From contig JAGEMR010000240.1 in the NCBI GenBank assembly GCA_021030915.1, positions 1 through 24,195 on the forward strand: a stretch of DNA of 24,195 nucleotides, written 5' to 3'. This DNA comes from Astrothelium macrocarpum. Lineage: Eukaryota > Ascomycota > Dothideomycetes > Trypetheliales > Trypetheliaceae. Below the pieces are notes generated by a model. It had not been told where the DNA came from. It worked only from the letters and a program-made list of their open reading frames with translations, and made no database searches. This document shows positions 9,573 through 20,031 of the stretch, piece by piece. Position 1 is the stretch's first letter. Each line of letters opens with the position of its first letter. The position numbers and the translations under genes are program-made.

Positions 9573-9913
9573 GGTCTAAAAATTGGGCCAATGGATACAG
9601 ACTGTATTAGATAAGTTTCAGACTCCAAGAGCACTTAGCTACGCCTACACAAGGTGAACACGCATGGTCGCTACTGCTTTATCCGACTGTGCTTGCCGAC
9701 TGGGCTTATTTCCGAGCTATTCCGTTTTAGCAAGCATGGCTTAAAACTTGATGCCTAAAGACGCCCAAGCTCCCGTTGCTGCCTAGTTAATGCGAGTAAT
9801 ACTGAGCGGGCAAATAATCTTGTCTTCAGCTAACGCAGTACATAAAGTAGCTAAAGTACCCGAATTCTAGGCATCAACGTGAGAACACAATTTGGCGTTT
9901 CAAATTGAACAAG
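9573..9913. promoter_or_regulatory. Probable divergent promoter region between the DUF6594 gene and the small gene at 9914
   Basis: Ordinary-composition DNA of about 340 bp between two divergent starts, without open frames of note. No specific operator is recognised; the promoter role is inferred from position. Confidence 0.35.
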
Positions 9914-10337
9914 ATGGATTCGAAATCGAACGATACAAGAGAGCTCAAAGAGAAGCATGCTAAGTCAGAAAGCGACTCAATTTAACAAATCTTAGCCTGA
10001 CGCTAAATACCTTTAGCGTCTCGTTCCCGGATACGGACATTGTATCCGTCGGTGGACGACCCTGGGTTGCTGAAATGTCTAACGTATGAAAGCATACCCG
10101 ATACCGTTTTCAATGCTGGTGCCTGGGACTAAGGTTAGCTTTTAGGGACCGCGCTTTCAAGTCAACGATACAGTCTATTTGCAGTCCACTGGGACATCCT
10201 CTCGCGAAGGTCCCTACAAAATCGCTCGTGTGATCACTACATCTAGTCCGCCTAAATACATCTTGAGCTCAGAGGATGGAACTACAATTAACGGCGGAAG
10301 GGAGATTGCTGAAGCAGACATAAAGAGCACCAATTAG
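9914..10337 (+). CDS. Small 102-aa protein with SH3/Tudor-like C-terminal domain, three exons
   Basis: Exons 9914-9963, 10017-10083 and 10146-10337. The introns are 53 bp (GTCAGA...CTTTAG, with CTGAC branch-like sequence) and 62 bp (GTATGA...TTTTAG, with GGACTAAG upstream). Splicing gives a continuous 102-aa frame ending at TAG 10335-10337. The first 40 residues (MDSKSNDTRELKEKHANVSF...) are polar. Residues 41-102 read FQVNDTVYLQSTG, EGPYKIARVI, KYILSSEDGTTINGG and EIAEADI. This alternating strand pattern resembles small fungal SH3-like or Tudor-like barrels of the form F-x-x-G-D-x-V-Y-L...GPY-x-I-A...KY-x-L. The exact family is not certain and the role unknown. There is no signal peptide or membrane helix, so it is probably intracellular. 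It lies upstream of, and on the same strand as, the caspase-like gene, but 0.8 kb away. Confidence 0.7.
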
Positions 10338-11150
10338 TCGTCAGACATCTCTGAGGATAACTCTTTTTCCTTCCAAAGATAGAATTCATATAAGCACTAC
10401 CAGTGGTTAGATTGAGTAGAATTGCTTGATATTGGTATTAAATGCAACCTAAGCACCTCGGTGTAATTGCAGAGCTGCCCATTATCAGCCATGTGGTCTA
10501 CCAAGATTCTGTCTTTACTCGTCAATGTTCTGACCTACATGTAACAACACATTGGGCACCTGGCAGAGTCGAAAGGCAGTCACACGTCGGGTCGACCCGG
10601 GCCGGTCCGAGCCTTGACGAGCGCAGAGTCCTCCGTCTATTCTCCTTTCATCTTAGATCGCACATGGCTTTGCCCTTGGTCCACCGACCGGGAGATTGAC
10701 CAGCCAGTTCCTGCCTATGCCGGAGCGCTCATAGGTTTCCAAGTCCTGCAGAGCATCTCAGGTCTCTGGAGGGGATGCGTCACAGCCTGACGTACTGCGG
10801 TTTGGCGTAACTGTTACATCGACACTGCTTGGTTATTTGATCTCGATGTGCAATCCATGACAAAGTTAGCAAAAGCACTTGGAGTTGGGTTCGTCGGATT
10901 AGAAGCTGTCAACTCTGCACGCCAAAGGACTGTACTCTACGCGTAGGGGAGGAAACACGCAAGTAAAAGGAGGTACAAAATAGCGCGAATGCCCGTCCGA
11001 CAACAGCAATAAGCCCACCCAGTATACAGAAAAAGTATTTTCGCTATCTTCTAAACTATCGCGTTGGACTGGCAATTTGACTTGTTCTTCTATATTTGTG
11101 AGACCTATCCACGCAGGGAGGCGTCTGACATTGTCTTGCTAGACTGATCC
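10338..11150. promoter_or_regulatory. Intergenic region upstream of the caspase-like gene
   Basis: About 0.8 kb of normal composition. An 85-codon ATG frame at 10442-10699 is arginine/histidine-rich, without recognisable family or intron structure, and I do not call it. Pyrimidine-rich and TATATTT-like sequence occurs near 11090, close to the start codon at 11151, so the promoter is probably in the last few hundred bases. Confidence 0.35.
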
Positions 11151-13208
11151 ATGACATCTACGCCTTCAAAGTGGGCGGTCCTGATAGGTGTCGACTTCTA
11201 TGTCGAACCTAGCAAGCGCTTGGAAGGAAGTGTGAACGACGTGGAAGACATACACGCGTGGCTCGAGCAAAATTACTCTAACATTGATATTACAAAGTTT
11301 CTCTCGATCAATAACAATAATCTTGCTCAACGGCTACCGCCTGGGCCTCCCTCCACTTGGCCAACATATGATAATATCACGCAAAAACTCAGAGAAATTA
11401 TCAAAGTCGCTCGTCCGGGAGATTCTGTGTACTTTCACTTTTCAGGCCATGGCGCATTGAAGCAAACGAAGACGGGCGAATATCGGGAGAATGACGGCAG
11501 CGATACAGCATTAGTCCTTTTTGGCAATGAGGATGGTGACCGCTATCTAAGGGGCATTGACCTGGCTCATCTGTTTGATGATATGGTTGTGAAACAGCTC
11601 AAGCTCACAGTTGTACTGGACTGTTGCCATGCGGGTAGCGTTTCGCGAGATCCGGAGTCCGCCTACACCCACATTCGGGGTGTTACGTGGAGCCCAACTG
11701 ATGCTTCTGCTGGTCTAGAAAGCACACTAACACAGACCCGTTCTCCGGCAACCACTAGAGACATTTCTCGCGATGCTAGGACGAATCAGCATTGGCTTTT
11801 GAAGCCTGATGGATATACTTTAATTGCAGCTTGTGGTCCTGGCGAGGTAGCCGGAGAGTGTAAAGGGGAAGACAACAAGATACATGGAGCCTTGTCATAC
11901 TTTCTGTTAAGAGCTCTAGTCTTTGCTCTGAAAGAAGATACCAGGGCGAATTTGGGATCAATCTATCGACAACTTCGCGCTAGACTTCATGTTCCCTTCC
12001 CAAATCAACATCCTACCTTGCTTGGCAATGAATCCGCTACATTCATAGACGCGTCGGCCATAGAAGGTTCGCGACATCCGATTTGCAGTATAGTGAAAGC
12101 GTCTGCGATTGACCAGATTTGGCTCAACGTTGGTCACGCGCATGGTGTTTGCTTAAATGATGAGTATGTTGTCTATCACAATGCATCTCAGATCACCAAG
12201 ACTCCCAATGATCGCGAAATCGTCACCAAAGTCAGGGTCAAAGCAGTACATGCCCTTCAGTCAGAGACAGAACTAATCCAATCGCCCCGAGAAGGAGCAA
12301 GCATCATAGCCGGATGGTCTGCAGCTCTTGTGACGCATTCCAGACCGAAAGCTCATGTCGAGCTTGTCGAAGGCGCCCATAAAGAGCTAGAAGAAGCTCT
12401 CGGCAAAAGCATTTGGCTACAGAGAGTCCACGATAAAGAGGGTATCCTCACCTCCCCGAAATTGCGAGTCGGGATAGACGAAATGAACGTCTACACTATT
12501 CAAAATGGCAGCGGGCAATTTTTTGACAATCTTCCGTCCATATCCATTTCTGATAAACAAGCGACCTCCAACATTATTGCAATTTTGGAACACTTGGCAA
12601 AGTTTGCATGTATCGAAAACTTGGAGAACCGAGCTGACAACGCGTTATCGGATGCAGACTTCAGCATCGAACTGAAGCCTGTAGAGGATACGGAGAATAG
12701 CCTAGCCAAAGACCAGCTAGACGTCAAGGATGGGCAGAGGCTATCAGTGACATTTAGAAACAACACAAAACAGCCCTTGAATCTTACCATCCTCAATCTG
12801 CAACCTCTTCGAGGGATCTCGAAACTATATCCCTCGCGCGATCGGGGAGAGTGGAAAGTCGTGCAACCGGACGCGCTCAAACATGCCGTCAAATTTCCGG
12901 GCCAGGTCTCGTTTGCAGTCAAGATGTCGATCCCGGATCGACTCCGAGCAAAAGGTCGTTCAGAAGTCGAAGACGTTCTCAAGTTCTTTGTCACAACGCG
13001 TCCTTCCTCATTCGCAATCCTGGAGCTGCGAGAACTAAGTGGAGATGCGTGGAAGCCGGTGCGAGGGTCTAGCTCGGTCAAGCTTTCGGACTATCTCCAG
13101 GACTTGAACGTTGGTCGTTTGCCCAGCTCAATGTTGAGGGATGAGCCTAATGGATCAGGGGAAAGGTGGGCGTGCCGTAACTTCGTCGTTAGAACTAGTC
13201 GCGAATAG
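11151..13208 (+). CDS. Caspase-domain (peptidase C14, metacaspase-like) protein, 685 aa
   Basis: A single uninterrupted exon starting at ATG 11151. Residues 8-165 form a caspase-type domain: WAVLIGVDFYVEPSKRLEG with a N-D-V-x-D helix, then YFHFSGHG (catalytic His100) and VVLDCCHAGS (catalytic Cys159 in the metacaspase D-x-C-H-x-G pattern). The domain continues to about 290 through DGYTLIAACGPGEVAGE and GALSYFLLRALVF, as in fungal C14 proteins. Metacaspases cleave after Arg/Lys, but specificity here is not shown. Residues 300-440 form an unidentified region. The C-terminal 530-640 segment (GQRLSVTFRNNTKQPLNLTI, ISKLYPS, DVLKFFVTTRPSSFAILEL) is beta-rich and recalls the DUF4384-like domain after caspase domains in some bacterial proteins. 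No signal peptide, membrane helix or N-terminal prodomain is present. A role in regulated proteolysis or cell death is inferred from the family. The gene is convergent with the membrane protein at 13739. Confidence 0.9.
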   Translation: MTSTPSKWAVLIGVDFYVEPSKRLEGSVNDVEDIHAWLEQNYSNIDITKFLSINNNNLAQRLPPGPPSTWPTYDNITQKLREIIKVARPGDSVYFHFSGHGALKQTKTGEYRENDGSDTALVLFGNEDGDRYLRGIDLAHLFDDMVVKQLKLTVVLDCCHAGSVSRDPESAYTHIRGVTWSPTDASAGLESTLTQTRSPATTRDISRDARTNQHWLLKPDGYTLIAACGPGEVAGECKGEDNKIHGALSYFLLRALVFALKEDTRANLGSIYRQLRARLHVPFPNQHPTLLGNESATFIDASAIEGSRHPICSIVKASAIDQIWLNVGHAHGVCLNDEYVVYHNASQITKTPNDREIVTKVRVKAVHALQSETELIQSPREGASIIAGWSAALVTHSRPKAHVELVEGAHKELEEALGKSIWLQRVHDKEGILTSPKLRVGIDEMNVYTIQNGSGQFFDNLPSISISDKQATSNIIAILEHLAKFACIENLENRADNALSDADFSIELKPVEDTENSLAKDQLDVKDGQRLSVTFRNNTKQPLNLTILNLQPLRGISKLYPSRDRGEWKVVQPDALKHAVKFPGQVSFAVKMSIPDRLRAKGRSEVEDVLKFFVTTRPSSFAILELRELSGDAWKPVRGSSSVKLSDYLQDLNVGRLPSSMLRDEPNGSGERWACRNFVVRTSRE

Positions 13209-13738
13209 GATAGATTATATAAAAAGATGAAGCGCTATTTCAACGGAATTGCCAAAATCTTACTTCTAAATCTCGCCAAAAATACGAAGGTGCGGTTCAA
13301 AAACTCTGGCGGGGGCTAAAAACGCCAACAAAAAAGCTTTGCCAAACTTGGTGAAGCGTTACTCCCCCCTTAATCTCAATCCTAACTCCAGAGGTAAATT
13401 GAAGTCATATTTATCTTCCAAAGGTTAACTAAGAGTACCAAATTTGTTTTGAATTTTCGATTTTTATAAGCTGGGAATTGATAAAGATTGTCTGGATACC
13501 TCCACAGAGCCCTGCTGTATTCTTGTTTGTATAGCGTGTGCAAGAACCCTCGAATAAAATGATAAAAAACAATTCTATAGCTATAAAACTGTCAATGTCA
13601 ATTACATTGCATATAGGGTATCTGATAGTGGTGATGAAATGGCAATTGGAGTAAAGAAATAGCAATTGGATTGAAGAGAAGATTAAACTTTAAGCCGATA
13701 CGTAGTAAATTTGTGTCGATAATTCTAACACGAGGATT
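13209..13738. other. Convergent intergenic region with probable 3' ends; 20-bp tandem duplication
   Basis: AT-enriched 530 bp between the stops of two convergent genes, presumably holding both polyadenylation regions. An imperfect 20-bp unit is duplicated in tandem at 13636-13675 (GAAATGGCAATTGG/GAAATAGCAATTGG). No gene is supported. Confidence 0.5.
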
Positions 13739-14843
13739 TCATTTTTTAGGAAAGACCTTCGATAAGACTTTCGAGTGCAACGTCGACAGTACTATGGGAG
13801 CTACAGCGACCACGATAACAAGCACCGTGGCAACAAGAGCACCCCACTGGCCAATATGTCTAAAACTCTCCCCGCCTGGATCAGAAGACCACATTACCCA
13901 CTCCATATAGGCAATCATAAACACCAAAGCGATAGGGCTGAGGATTAAGGCGTGGCCAACAACGACCAAAATCCACGCTCTGATAACAAAAGTACCATAT
14001 GCGCGGATAGACTTGGGATAGGTATTTACGTTCTCCCAAGCCTCCTTTATTCTCCGAATAGCATCTTTAGCGCTTAAGTCTCCCCATTGGCGAGACGAGC
14101 CGTGTTTTAAGGAAAGAAGTCTCAATATCAATATGGTCAAGCTTGCAGCGCCTGAACACGCCACCAGCACAAATACCATGACTAGTATCGAGAAAGACGC
14201 ATTGTCATCAAACGTGTAGCCGAACGAGCCGTTAACCACAAATATATCGGAAGGGTCTCTTAGAGACCATTCGAAGTCGAAGCAAGGATATAAACAAACG
14301 TTAGGCGGGCGAGTACTCAAATTCTTATAGATAAAATAGTCTTGTACAGTTCGGTTCCAGTGATACCGGTCCCGTCTATCCCATGGTCCTGCGATACTAC
14401 TGGCACCACTGTTTGAGATCGGTAAGATATCTTCTTGATCGACAGGACAAAACCGAAACTGAGGGAAGCTCCAAACGTCGACGTATGCCTCATCGATAAG
14501 AGCGGATACCAGGCCGATAACGAGCAAAAGAGTCCAAGCGAACACCACTGCCTTTTGCTCCGGCTTCGCTTTTCGAAAAGTCCTCGACCAAATCTGCATC
14601 GGCAGGAGAAGTAGAAAGGCGGTGCCCACAATAGAGAGGACAGGGTCTGTATCGTTATCCCATGACATAGGTAAGACAGGCAACCAAACTGGCGCATTCT
14701 GACGGGCAGATGGTTCTTTATAATGGCCAGTCTTAGAGGTTCCAGCAACCAAAACGACCGGGTACCTGTCGGCCATGTATTGTGGGACCATTTGTTGACG
14801 TATGATGACGAGAATCAAGGCATGAAGGGCGGTGGTTGAGCTA
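13739..14843 (-). pseudogene. Multi-pass membrane protein, main body; 5' end separated by a transposon
   Basis: Minus-strand frame from the transposon border at 14843 to the stop at 13739 (about 367 codons); the first in-frame ATG is at 14791-14789 (350 aa). Predicted membrane helices include LHALILVIIR at the start, SIVGTAFLLLLPMQIW, VVFAWTLLLVIGLVSAL, FSILVMVFVLVACSGAAS, AWILVVVGHALILSPIALVF and ALVATVLVIVVAVAPIVL. Between the third and fourth lies a roughly 100-residue loop with three Cys and four N-glycosylation sequons (NRT, NLS, NGS, NAS), so it probably faces the lumen or exterior. I do not know the family. Element B separates this body from a 5' piece at 17015-17125. Translation from the internal ATG could still give a protein lacking its N-terminus, so loss of function is likely but not proven. 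It is convergent with the caspase-like gene. Confidence 0.7.
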
Positions 14844-14845
14844 TA

Positions 14846-14888
14846 GGAGTTTTCACCACGACCCGGACGGTCCCGGGACCCGGACACC
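14846..14888. repeat. Left terminal inverted repeat of element B
   Basis: Reverse-complement match to 16970-17012 with one difference (GG versus GA before TCCCGGG). It contains GACCCGGAC twice. A GTG-initiated reading into this repeat makes the membrane ORF look 14 codons longer than its host-derived part. Confidence 0.9.
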
Positions 14889-14936
14889 TCAAATTTTGGC
14901 CAACTCCATAATTTGAATACGAATTACACCACCAAT

Positions 14937-15210
14937 ATGGATCCAAAGAAAAAAGCAATCGCAATAACAAATATATAAAAATTTTCTAATTATATTCAGA
15001 TAATAAAAAAATTTGAAATTAATCATTTAATATTATCACGTTATTATAGAAATATTTATAGATTTATAAAAGAAATTCATTAAAATGGATTAACAAAATT
15101 TTTAATATAATAAAAAAAGATATTAATTTAATAGATTAATATATTTACGATTTATGATATTCCATTTACGATATAAATAATTCAAAATTTTATTATTAAT
15201 ATTGATAAAA
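14937..15210 (+). pseudogene. N-terminal DNA-binding region of the element B transposase, RIP-inactivated
   Basis: ATG at 14937 (MDPKKKAIA) opens a frame reading SNYIQIIKKFEINHLILSRY, then IYDIPFT (15153-15173) and IIQNFIINI. This follows the layout of Fot-type transposases that begin M-D-P-x-E-x-A and have an S-Y-x-x-I-A-x-x-F-x-V-x-R-S-T-L-S-R helix-turn-helix, with RIP-type replacements. In-frame stops occur where Gln or Arg codons would be expected. The catalytic domain must lie between here and about 16900, but mutation is too heavy for me to mark its Asp residues. Confidence 0.7.
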
Positions 15211-16969
15211 AAAAAATAGAAAAAAATTGAATAATTCATTTTATATAATATCATCAATTATAATTGAAATCAGAATTTCTTATTTCATTTAATTTCATTT
15301 AAAAAAGAATAAATAATTATATTCAGATTTAATTATATTTTAAAAAAATATAAATTATTAAATAATATTATTTCATAATTAATATTTTGATAAATATATT
15401 TTAAAATTATTTAATACAAAATTTTATTATAAAATATATATAATATAAATAAAAAAAATTTTATTATAAATCAAATTTTTATTTATTATCGTATATTTAA
15501 TAAAATAATTTATAAACGAAATTTTTTTAAAAAAATAAATATAAATAATTCTCATTTATGAATTATTATATTTATTATTATTTATATAAATAATAAAATT
15601 TTATTTTTTTCATTCATTTATAATATATAATCCAATATTATATAAAACTCATAATTTCAATATATGAATAATATTATTTATAAATACAATTTTATTTTAT
15701 TTATTTCAGATTAGACGAATAATAAAATTGAATTAATCTGATTGGAAAAAAATATTTAATAAAAATATTAAAAATAAAATTAATAATAATCTTAAATAAA
15801 AATTATTTATATTAAATGATTATAAATCTTATTTTATTATAAATTTTTTGAATTATTATCATAAAAAATGAATTTTAATGATTATATATTCTTTTTATTC
15901 TATTTATTATTTTCAATCATTGAATATGAATTTATTTAAATCATTAATAGAATATTATAATATTAGATTAAATGAATGAATTTAATAAATATAAAATTTA
16001 ATTATTATAAAAAAGACTGATTTTTTTCCAATATTTTAAATAATATATTAATGAATTTTTATATCAAAAAATATTATAAATAAATGATTTAAAATAAAAA
16101 TTTAATTATTCAATTCTTTAATAATATTCGATTAAATTAATATTATAAATTTTTTAAAATAAATTGAATATTCTTTTAATTCTAATTTTTCAATTATTAT
16201 ATCTATAAAATATTAAAAATAATTTTAAAATAAATTTAATATCGAATTATAATTAATTATATAAAAAAAAATTGATAAATTTATAATATAGAATTTGAAA
16301 TAAAATATAAAAAACGATCTTTTTAAAATAGAATTTTTGAATTTTAAAAAAATAATTCAAATTTAAAAATATCATAAAAATCGCCGAAAATAATTAAAAA
16401 TATCTTCTCAATTTGATGGAATTATATTTTATATTTTCAATAAAATTATATTCATTCGTAAATTATAATAATAATAAAAAAAAATAGAATAATATAAAAA
16501 AAAAATAAAAAAAAATTCAGAAAATTCAATAACAAATTAATAAATAAATTAAAATTGAATATAAAATAAAACGAAAATATGATTAATAAAAAATTCAATA
16601 ATAACAGAAAAAAGAATGAATTATTCAGATATAATAAAAATAAAAAATTATTAAATAACAAATAATAAATAAATAATTAAAAATAGAAATATATTAAAAT
16701 AAATAAAAATAATAAAAATAACAAAAAATATTAAAAAAAATTCAGAATATTATATATATAAATGAAAAATATATTAATAAAATGAAAATATTTTTTAATT
16801 AAAATTGTTTATAATAAATAAAATGAATCTTATAATACTTTTTAAATTAAATTAATTATATCAAATAAAATATATAAATTTATATTATTGATTCAATTTA
16901 TATGATTTTAATATTTATTGTTGTTATTGAGATAATCTAATTTGAACGTGTGGTGATGAGAACGAGTTT

Positions 16970-17012
16970 GGTGTCCGGGTCCCGGGATCGTCCGGGTCGT
17001 GGTGAAAACTCC
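16970..17012. repeat. Right terminal inverted repeat of element B
   Basis: Inverted copy of 14846-14888; GC-rich between AT-rich RIP DNA on its left and about 100 bp of host-like coding sequence on its right. Confidence 0.9.
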
Positions 17013-17014
17013 TA

Positions 17015-17125
17015 CACCATTACTGAGGCGAGTGCTGCGGGCACAGCCCATTTTGTCTTCCGCGCACAGATCGAGACCAGAGGTCTTAAGAATTGCTTTT
17101 TTATGAATTGATATACAAATTCATA
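17015..17125 (-). pseudogene. Displaced 5' coding fragment of the membrane protein gene
   Basis: On the minus strand this GC-richer patch reads FLRPLVSICARKTKWAVPAA followed by LASVMV and runs to the TA next to element B. If the element and one TA are removed on paper, the frame continues without a stop into YSSTTALHALILVIIRQQ of the main body (14843 onward). This creates a basic stretch plus hydrophobic segment that looks like a natural membrane N-terminus. An ATG sits at 17020-17018. The frame stays open further into AT-rich DNA beyond 17125, so the true start or an upstream intron is not resolved. Confidence 0.55.
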
Positions 17126-20031
17126 TATATGCACGGATCGTGAATAATTCAGAATAAATTTATAAATTTAATTGTAGAAAAAAATTCTGTATTTTTTATT
17201 TCGTATATTTGATTGAAATCAAATAAATATAGAATTATTATTTTTTAATTCAATTGAATCATTTGAAATTATTTTTATTTCTTTTTTCATGAATTATATA
17301 AAAATGAATTAATATATAAAAATAATCAAAAAATCTTTTATTATCGAAAATATTTATATAATCATTCTATTTATATAAATTTTCGTAAATATCTTTTATG
17401 AATTCATAAAATTAATTATAATATTCAATTATTTCGTATAAAAAAAAATTAATTAATAAATAATCCGTTTATATAAAAAAATAATCAATCATAATATAAA
17501 TAAATTAAAAAAATTGGAAATAAAATTATATAAAAAAAAATTTTAAAAATAAATCATTCAAAAAATATTAATAAAATTGATCGTTGTATATAATTTATTT
17601 TATATTTTCATATAATAATCTGAATTTCATATTTTTTATCAATTATTGAATTCTGAAATAATTAATATTTTATTAATAATATTTTAAATTTTTATTTTTT
17701 TAATTAATCAAATTTTTGATAAATAATAAATTATTATATAAAATTATTTTGATAAAATTTTAATAAATATTCATATTTTATTAAATATTTGAATTTCATT
17801 TAATGAATATTTTTTTTAAATATTTATATTTATTGAATAAATTTTTATTATCAATTTAATGAATTCTTTTAGAATTTTATATAATTTTTAAATATTTTAA
17901 AAAAAATTAATGAATAATTTTTTGATTTTTTTTTTAAAAAATATCATTTTATTTCCAAATTTAATATTATTATTAATGATAATTTTTTAATTAATGATAT
18001 ATTTTATTATTTTATTAATGATTATTTAAAAAATTAAAGAATTCTATAAAATATTCATATGAAAAGAATATATTATTAGAATTATATTTTTATTCAAAAT
18101 TTTTTTTTTAAAAAAAATTTGGAAATTAATTTAATTCAATCATATAAAGAATTAAAAAATTAAAATTGATAATTTAATATAAAAAAAATCAGATATAAAA
18201 TATTTAAAATAAAAATAATTAATTTCGAATTTTAGATATTTTAGAAAAATTTTATAATATTATCGTTTATAATTAAAATTCATTAAAATAAATAAAAGAT
18301 TTTTAAAAATATATTGATTATATAATTTTTAATTTATTTTATTCTCAATTATTCTTATTCATAAATCTGGAATTATAATATATATTCAAAATTATATTAA
18401 TAATTTTAAATAAAATGAATTTTTTATTAAAAAATGATAAAATTTTTATATAATTGAATAATTTTTTGAACCATTTTATTTTATAATATTGAAATTATAA
18501 AATTTTATTGATAAATTTGAATAAATATTATTTATAATAAATAATTTTTTTATAAAAATAATAAAAAATTTTATATTCCAATTTAATGATATTAAAAAAA
18601 TATAATATATATTACGAATTTATAAATGATTTTTCATATTATATAATAATTTTAATTCTTTATTTTTATTATTATATAAATTATTTTAAAAAAATATGAT
18701 AAAAATTATAAATTAATTCAATTTTAAAAAATATTTAAAATTTTTGAATTGAATTTTGAAATTAATATTAAAAAATTTTATATAAAATAAAAAATTAATT
18801 CCGCCGATTTTTAAAAAAAAGATTGATAATAAATTAATTCAATATTTTAATAAATAAAATTTTATTAAAATTTTTATAAAAAATATATAAAATAAATATA
18901 ATATTTATTATAAAATAATTAATTTAAAATTTTAAAATATGATAATTTTAAAATGATAATATCAAAAAAATTAAATCATATAATGATTAATTCTTTTCAA
19001 ATTTATAATAAAAATTTTTTTTATTTTAATAATGAATAATGAATCTGAAAGAATTTTTTTTAATATTTATCATATAATTTTATAAAATTATATGAAATTT
19101 ATTTTAAAAAATATTGAAAGAATTTAATATTTAAAAAATTGAATTTATAATAAATTTTAAAAAAAAATAAATTCATACGAAAAAAATGAATTAATTGAAT
19201 AAAAGAATAAATAATTAAATAATTAATTAAATAATTGATAGAATATATAAATAAATAATTGATTAAAAAATCGATTTAATAACTAATTAAATAATTGATT
19301 AAATAATTGGATTAATTATTGGATATGAAAATGATAAAATATTCGAATAAATAATTGATTAAAAAATTGGCGAAATAATTGATAAAATATTTTAATGACT
19401 AATTAATAAAATAATTGGCGGAATATTTCTTCCATTGATTATTTTTATTTTAAAAAATAATTTATATAAAAAATAAATTGATTTATAAAATAAAAAAAAT
19501 AATCTTTTTTAATTTCGTTTTTAATATTCGTATGAAAATTATTTATTTTAAATATTATAAAAAAATAAAAGATTTTTATCTGAAATATATACAATATTTT
19601 TAAAATTATATTATTGATAAAAAAAAATAATAAAAGAAAATTTGTATTAATTTAATCAATTTTAATAATATTTTTTTGGATTTTTTTTGAATATTTTTGA
19701 TAAATCAGGTTTTTATTCATTATTTTATTCATTCAAATTGTTTGATTTTTTTATTTTATTAGATTATATAATTTTTAATTCATTATCATTATTTTTGATA
19801 ATAATTGGATTTTATATAAAATTATTAGATTATTTTTTATTTAAAATAAATGATCTGATTATAATAGAAGAAATATTAATCGTATATAAATAATATTTAT
19901 TTTAATCATTTTGTTTATAATTCTTATAATAATCTTTTAAATATTTTATTATTATAAAATATATTAAAAAAATTATTATATATTTCTGAATTCAATATAA
20001 AAAATATTATATATAAAATATTGATAATAAT
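17126..20031. mobile_element. RIP-destroyed repeat DNA of unknown class
   Basis: About 2.9 kb with extreme AT content and stops in all frames, ending exactly where the gypsy LTR starts at 20032. GTGAATAATTCA near 17140 also occurs in the LTR of gypsy copy 2 (about 20191), so part of this may be related LTR DNA. I find no recognisable transposase, reverse transcriptase or LTR pair by eye. Open frames here, such as 19687-19893, start on non-ATG codons and are chance products of composition. That this is a mobile element is inferred from RIP, which acts only on duplicated DNA. Confidence 0.45.
19190..19425. repeat. Imperfect short tandem repeat, AATAATTGATTAAA-like units
   Basis: The unit A-A-T-A-A-T-T-G-A-T-T-A-A recurs many times over about 235 bp with variants (AATAATTGGATTAA, AATAATTGGCGAAA). 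It is low-complexity and lies inside the RIP block. Confidence 0.55.

Larger units (their letters stand above)
14846..17012 (+). mobile_element. Fot1/pogo-like DNA transposon (element B), complete with TIRs and TA duplication
   Basis: 14846-14888 and 16970-17012 are 43-bp inverted repeats with one mismatch (GGAGTTTTCACCACGACCCG...). TA lies directly outside both ends (14844-14845 and 17013-17014), the target duplication of the pogo/Tc1-mariner group. Length is 2167 bp. The interior is about 85-90% AT and full of stops, yet a transposase N-terminus starts 50 bp inside the left repeat. The repeats themselves remain GC-rich. It is inserted in the 5' coding part of a membrane protein gene on the other strand. 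Confidence 0.85.

Noticed and set aside
10442..10699. 85-codon ATG frame upstream of the caspase gene
   Set aside because: No family, no conserved-looking motif and ordinary length for chance; left uncalled.
12500..13081. 193-codon minus-strand frame inside the caspase gene
   Set aside because: Shadow of the real coding strand.
14844..14887. Extended N-terminus (GTG start, SGSRDRPGRGENS) of the membrane protein ORF
   Set aside because: GTG is not a normal nuclear start in fungi, and this segment is the terminal inverted repeat of element B, repeated at 16970-17012.
16452..16661. 69-codon Leu/Phe/Asn-rich minus frame in element B, and a similar frame at 19687-19893
   Set aside because: Low-complexity products of extreme AT content, with non-ATG or meaningless starts.
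16956..17111. 51-codon ATG frame that seems to be a paralogue fragment of the membrane gene
   Set aside because: The shared 14 residues are the transposon repeat itself; the remainder is antisense to the displaced host coding fragment.
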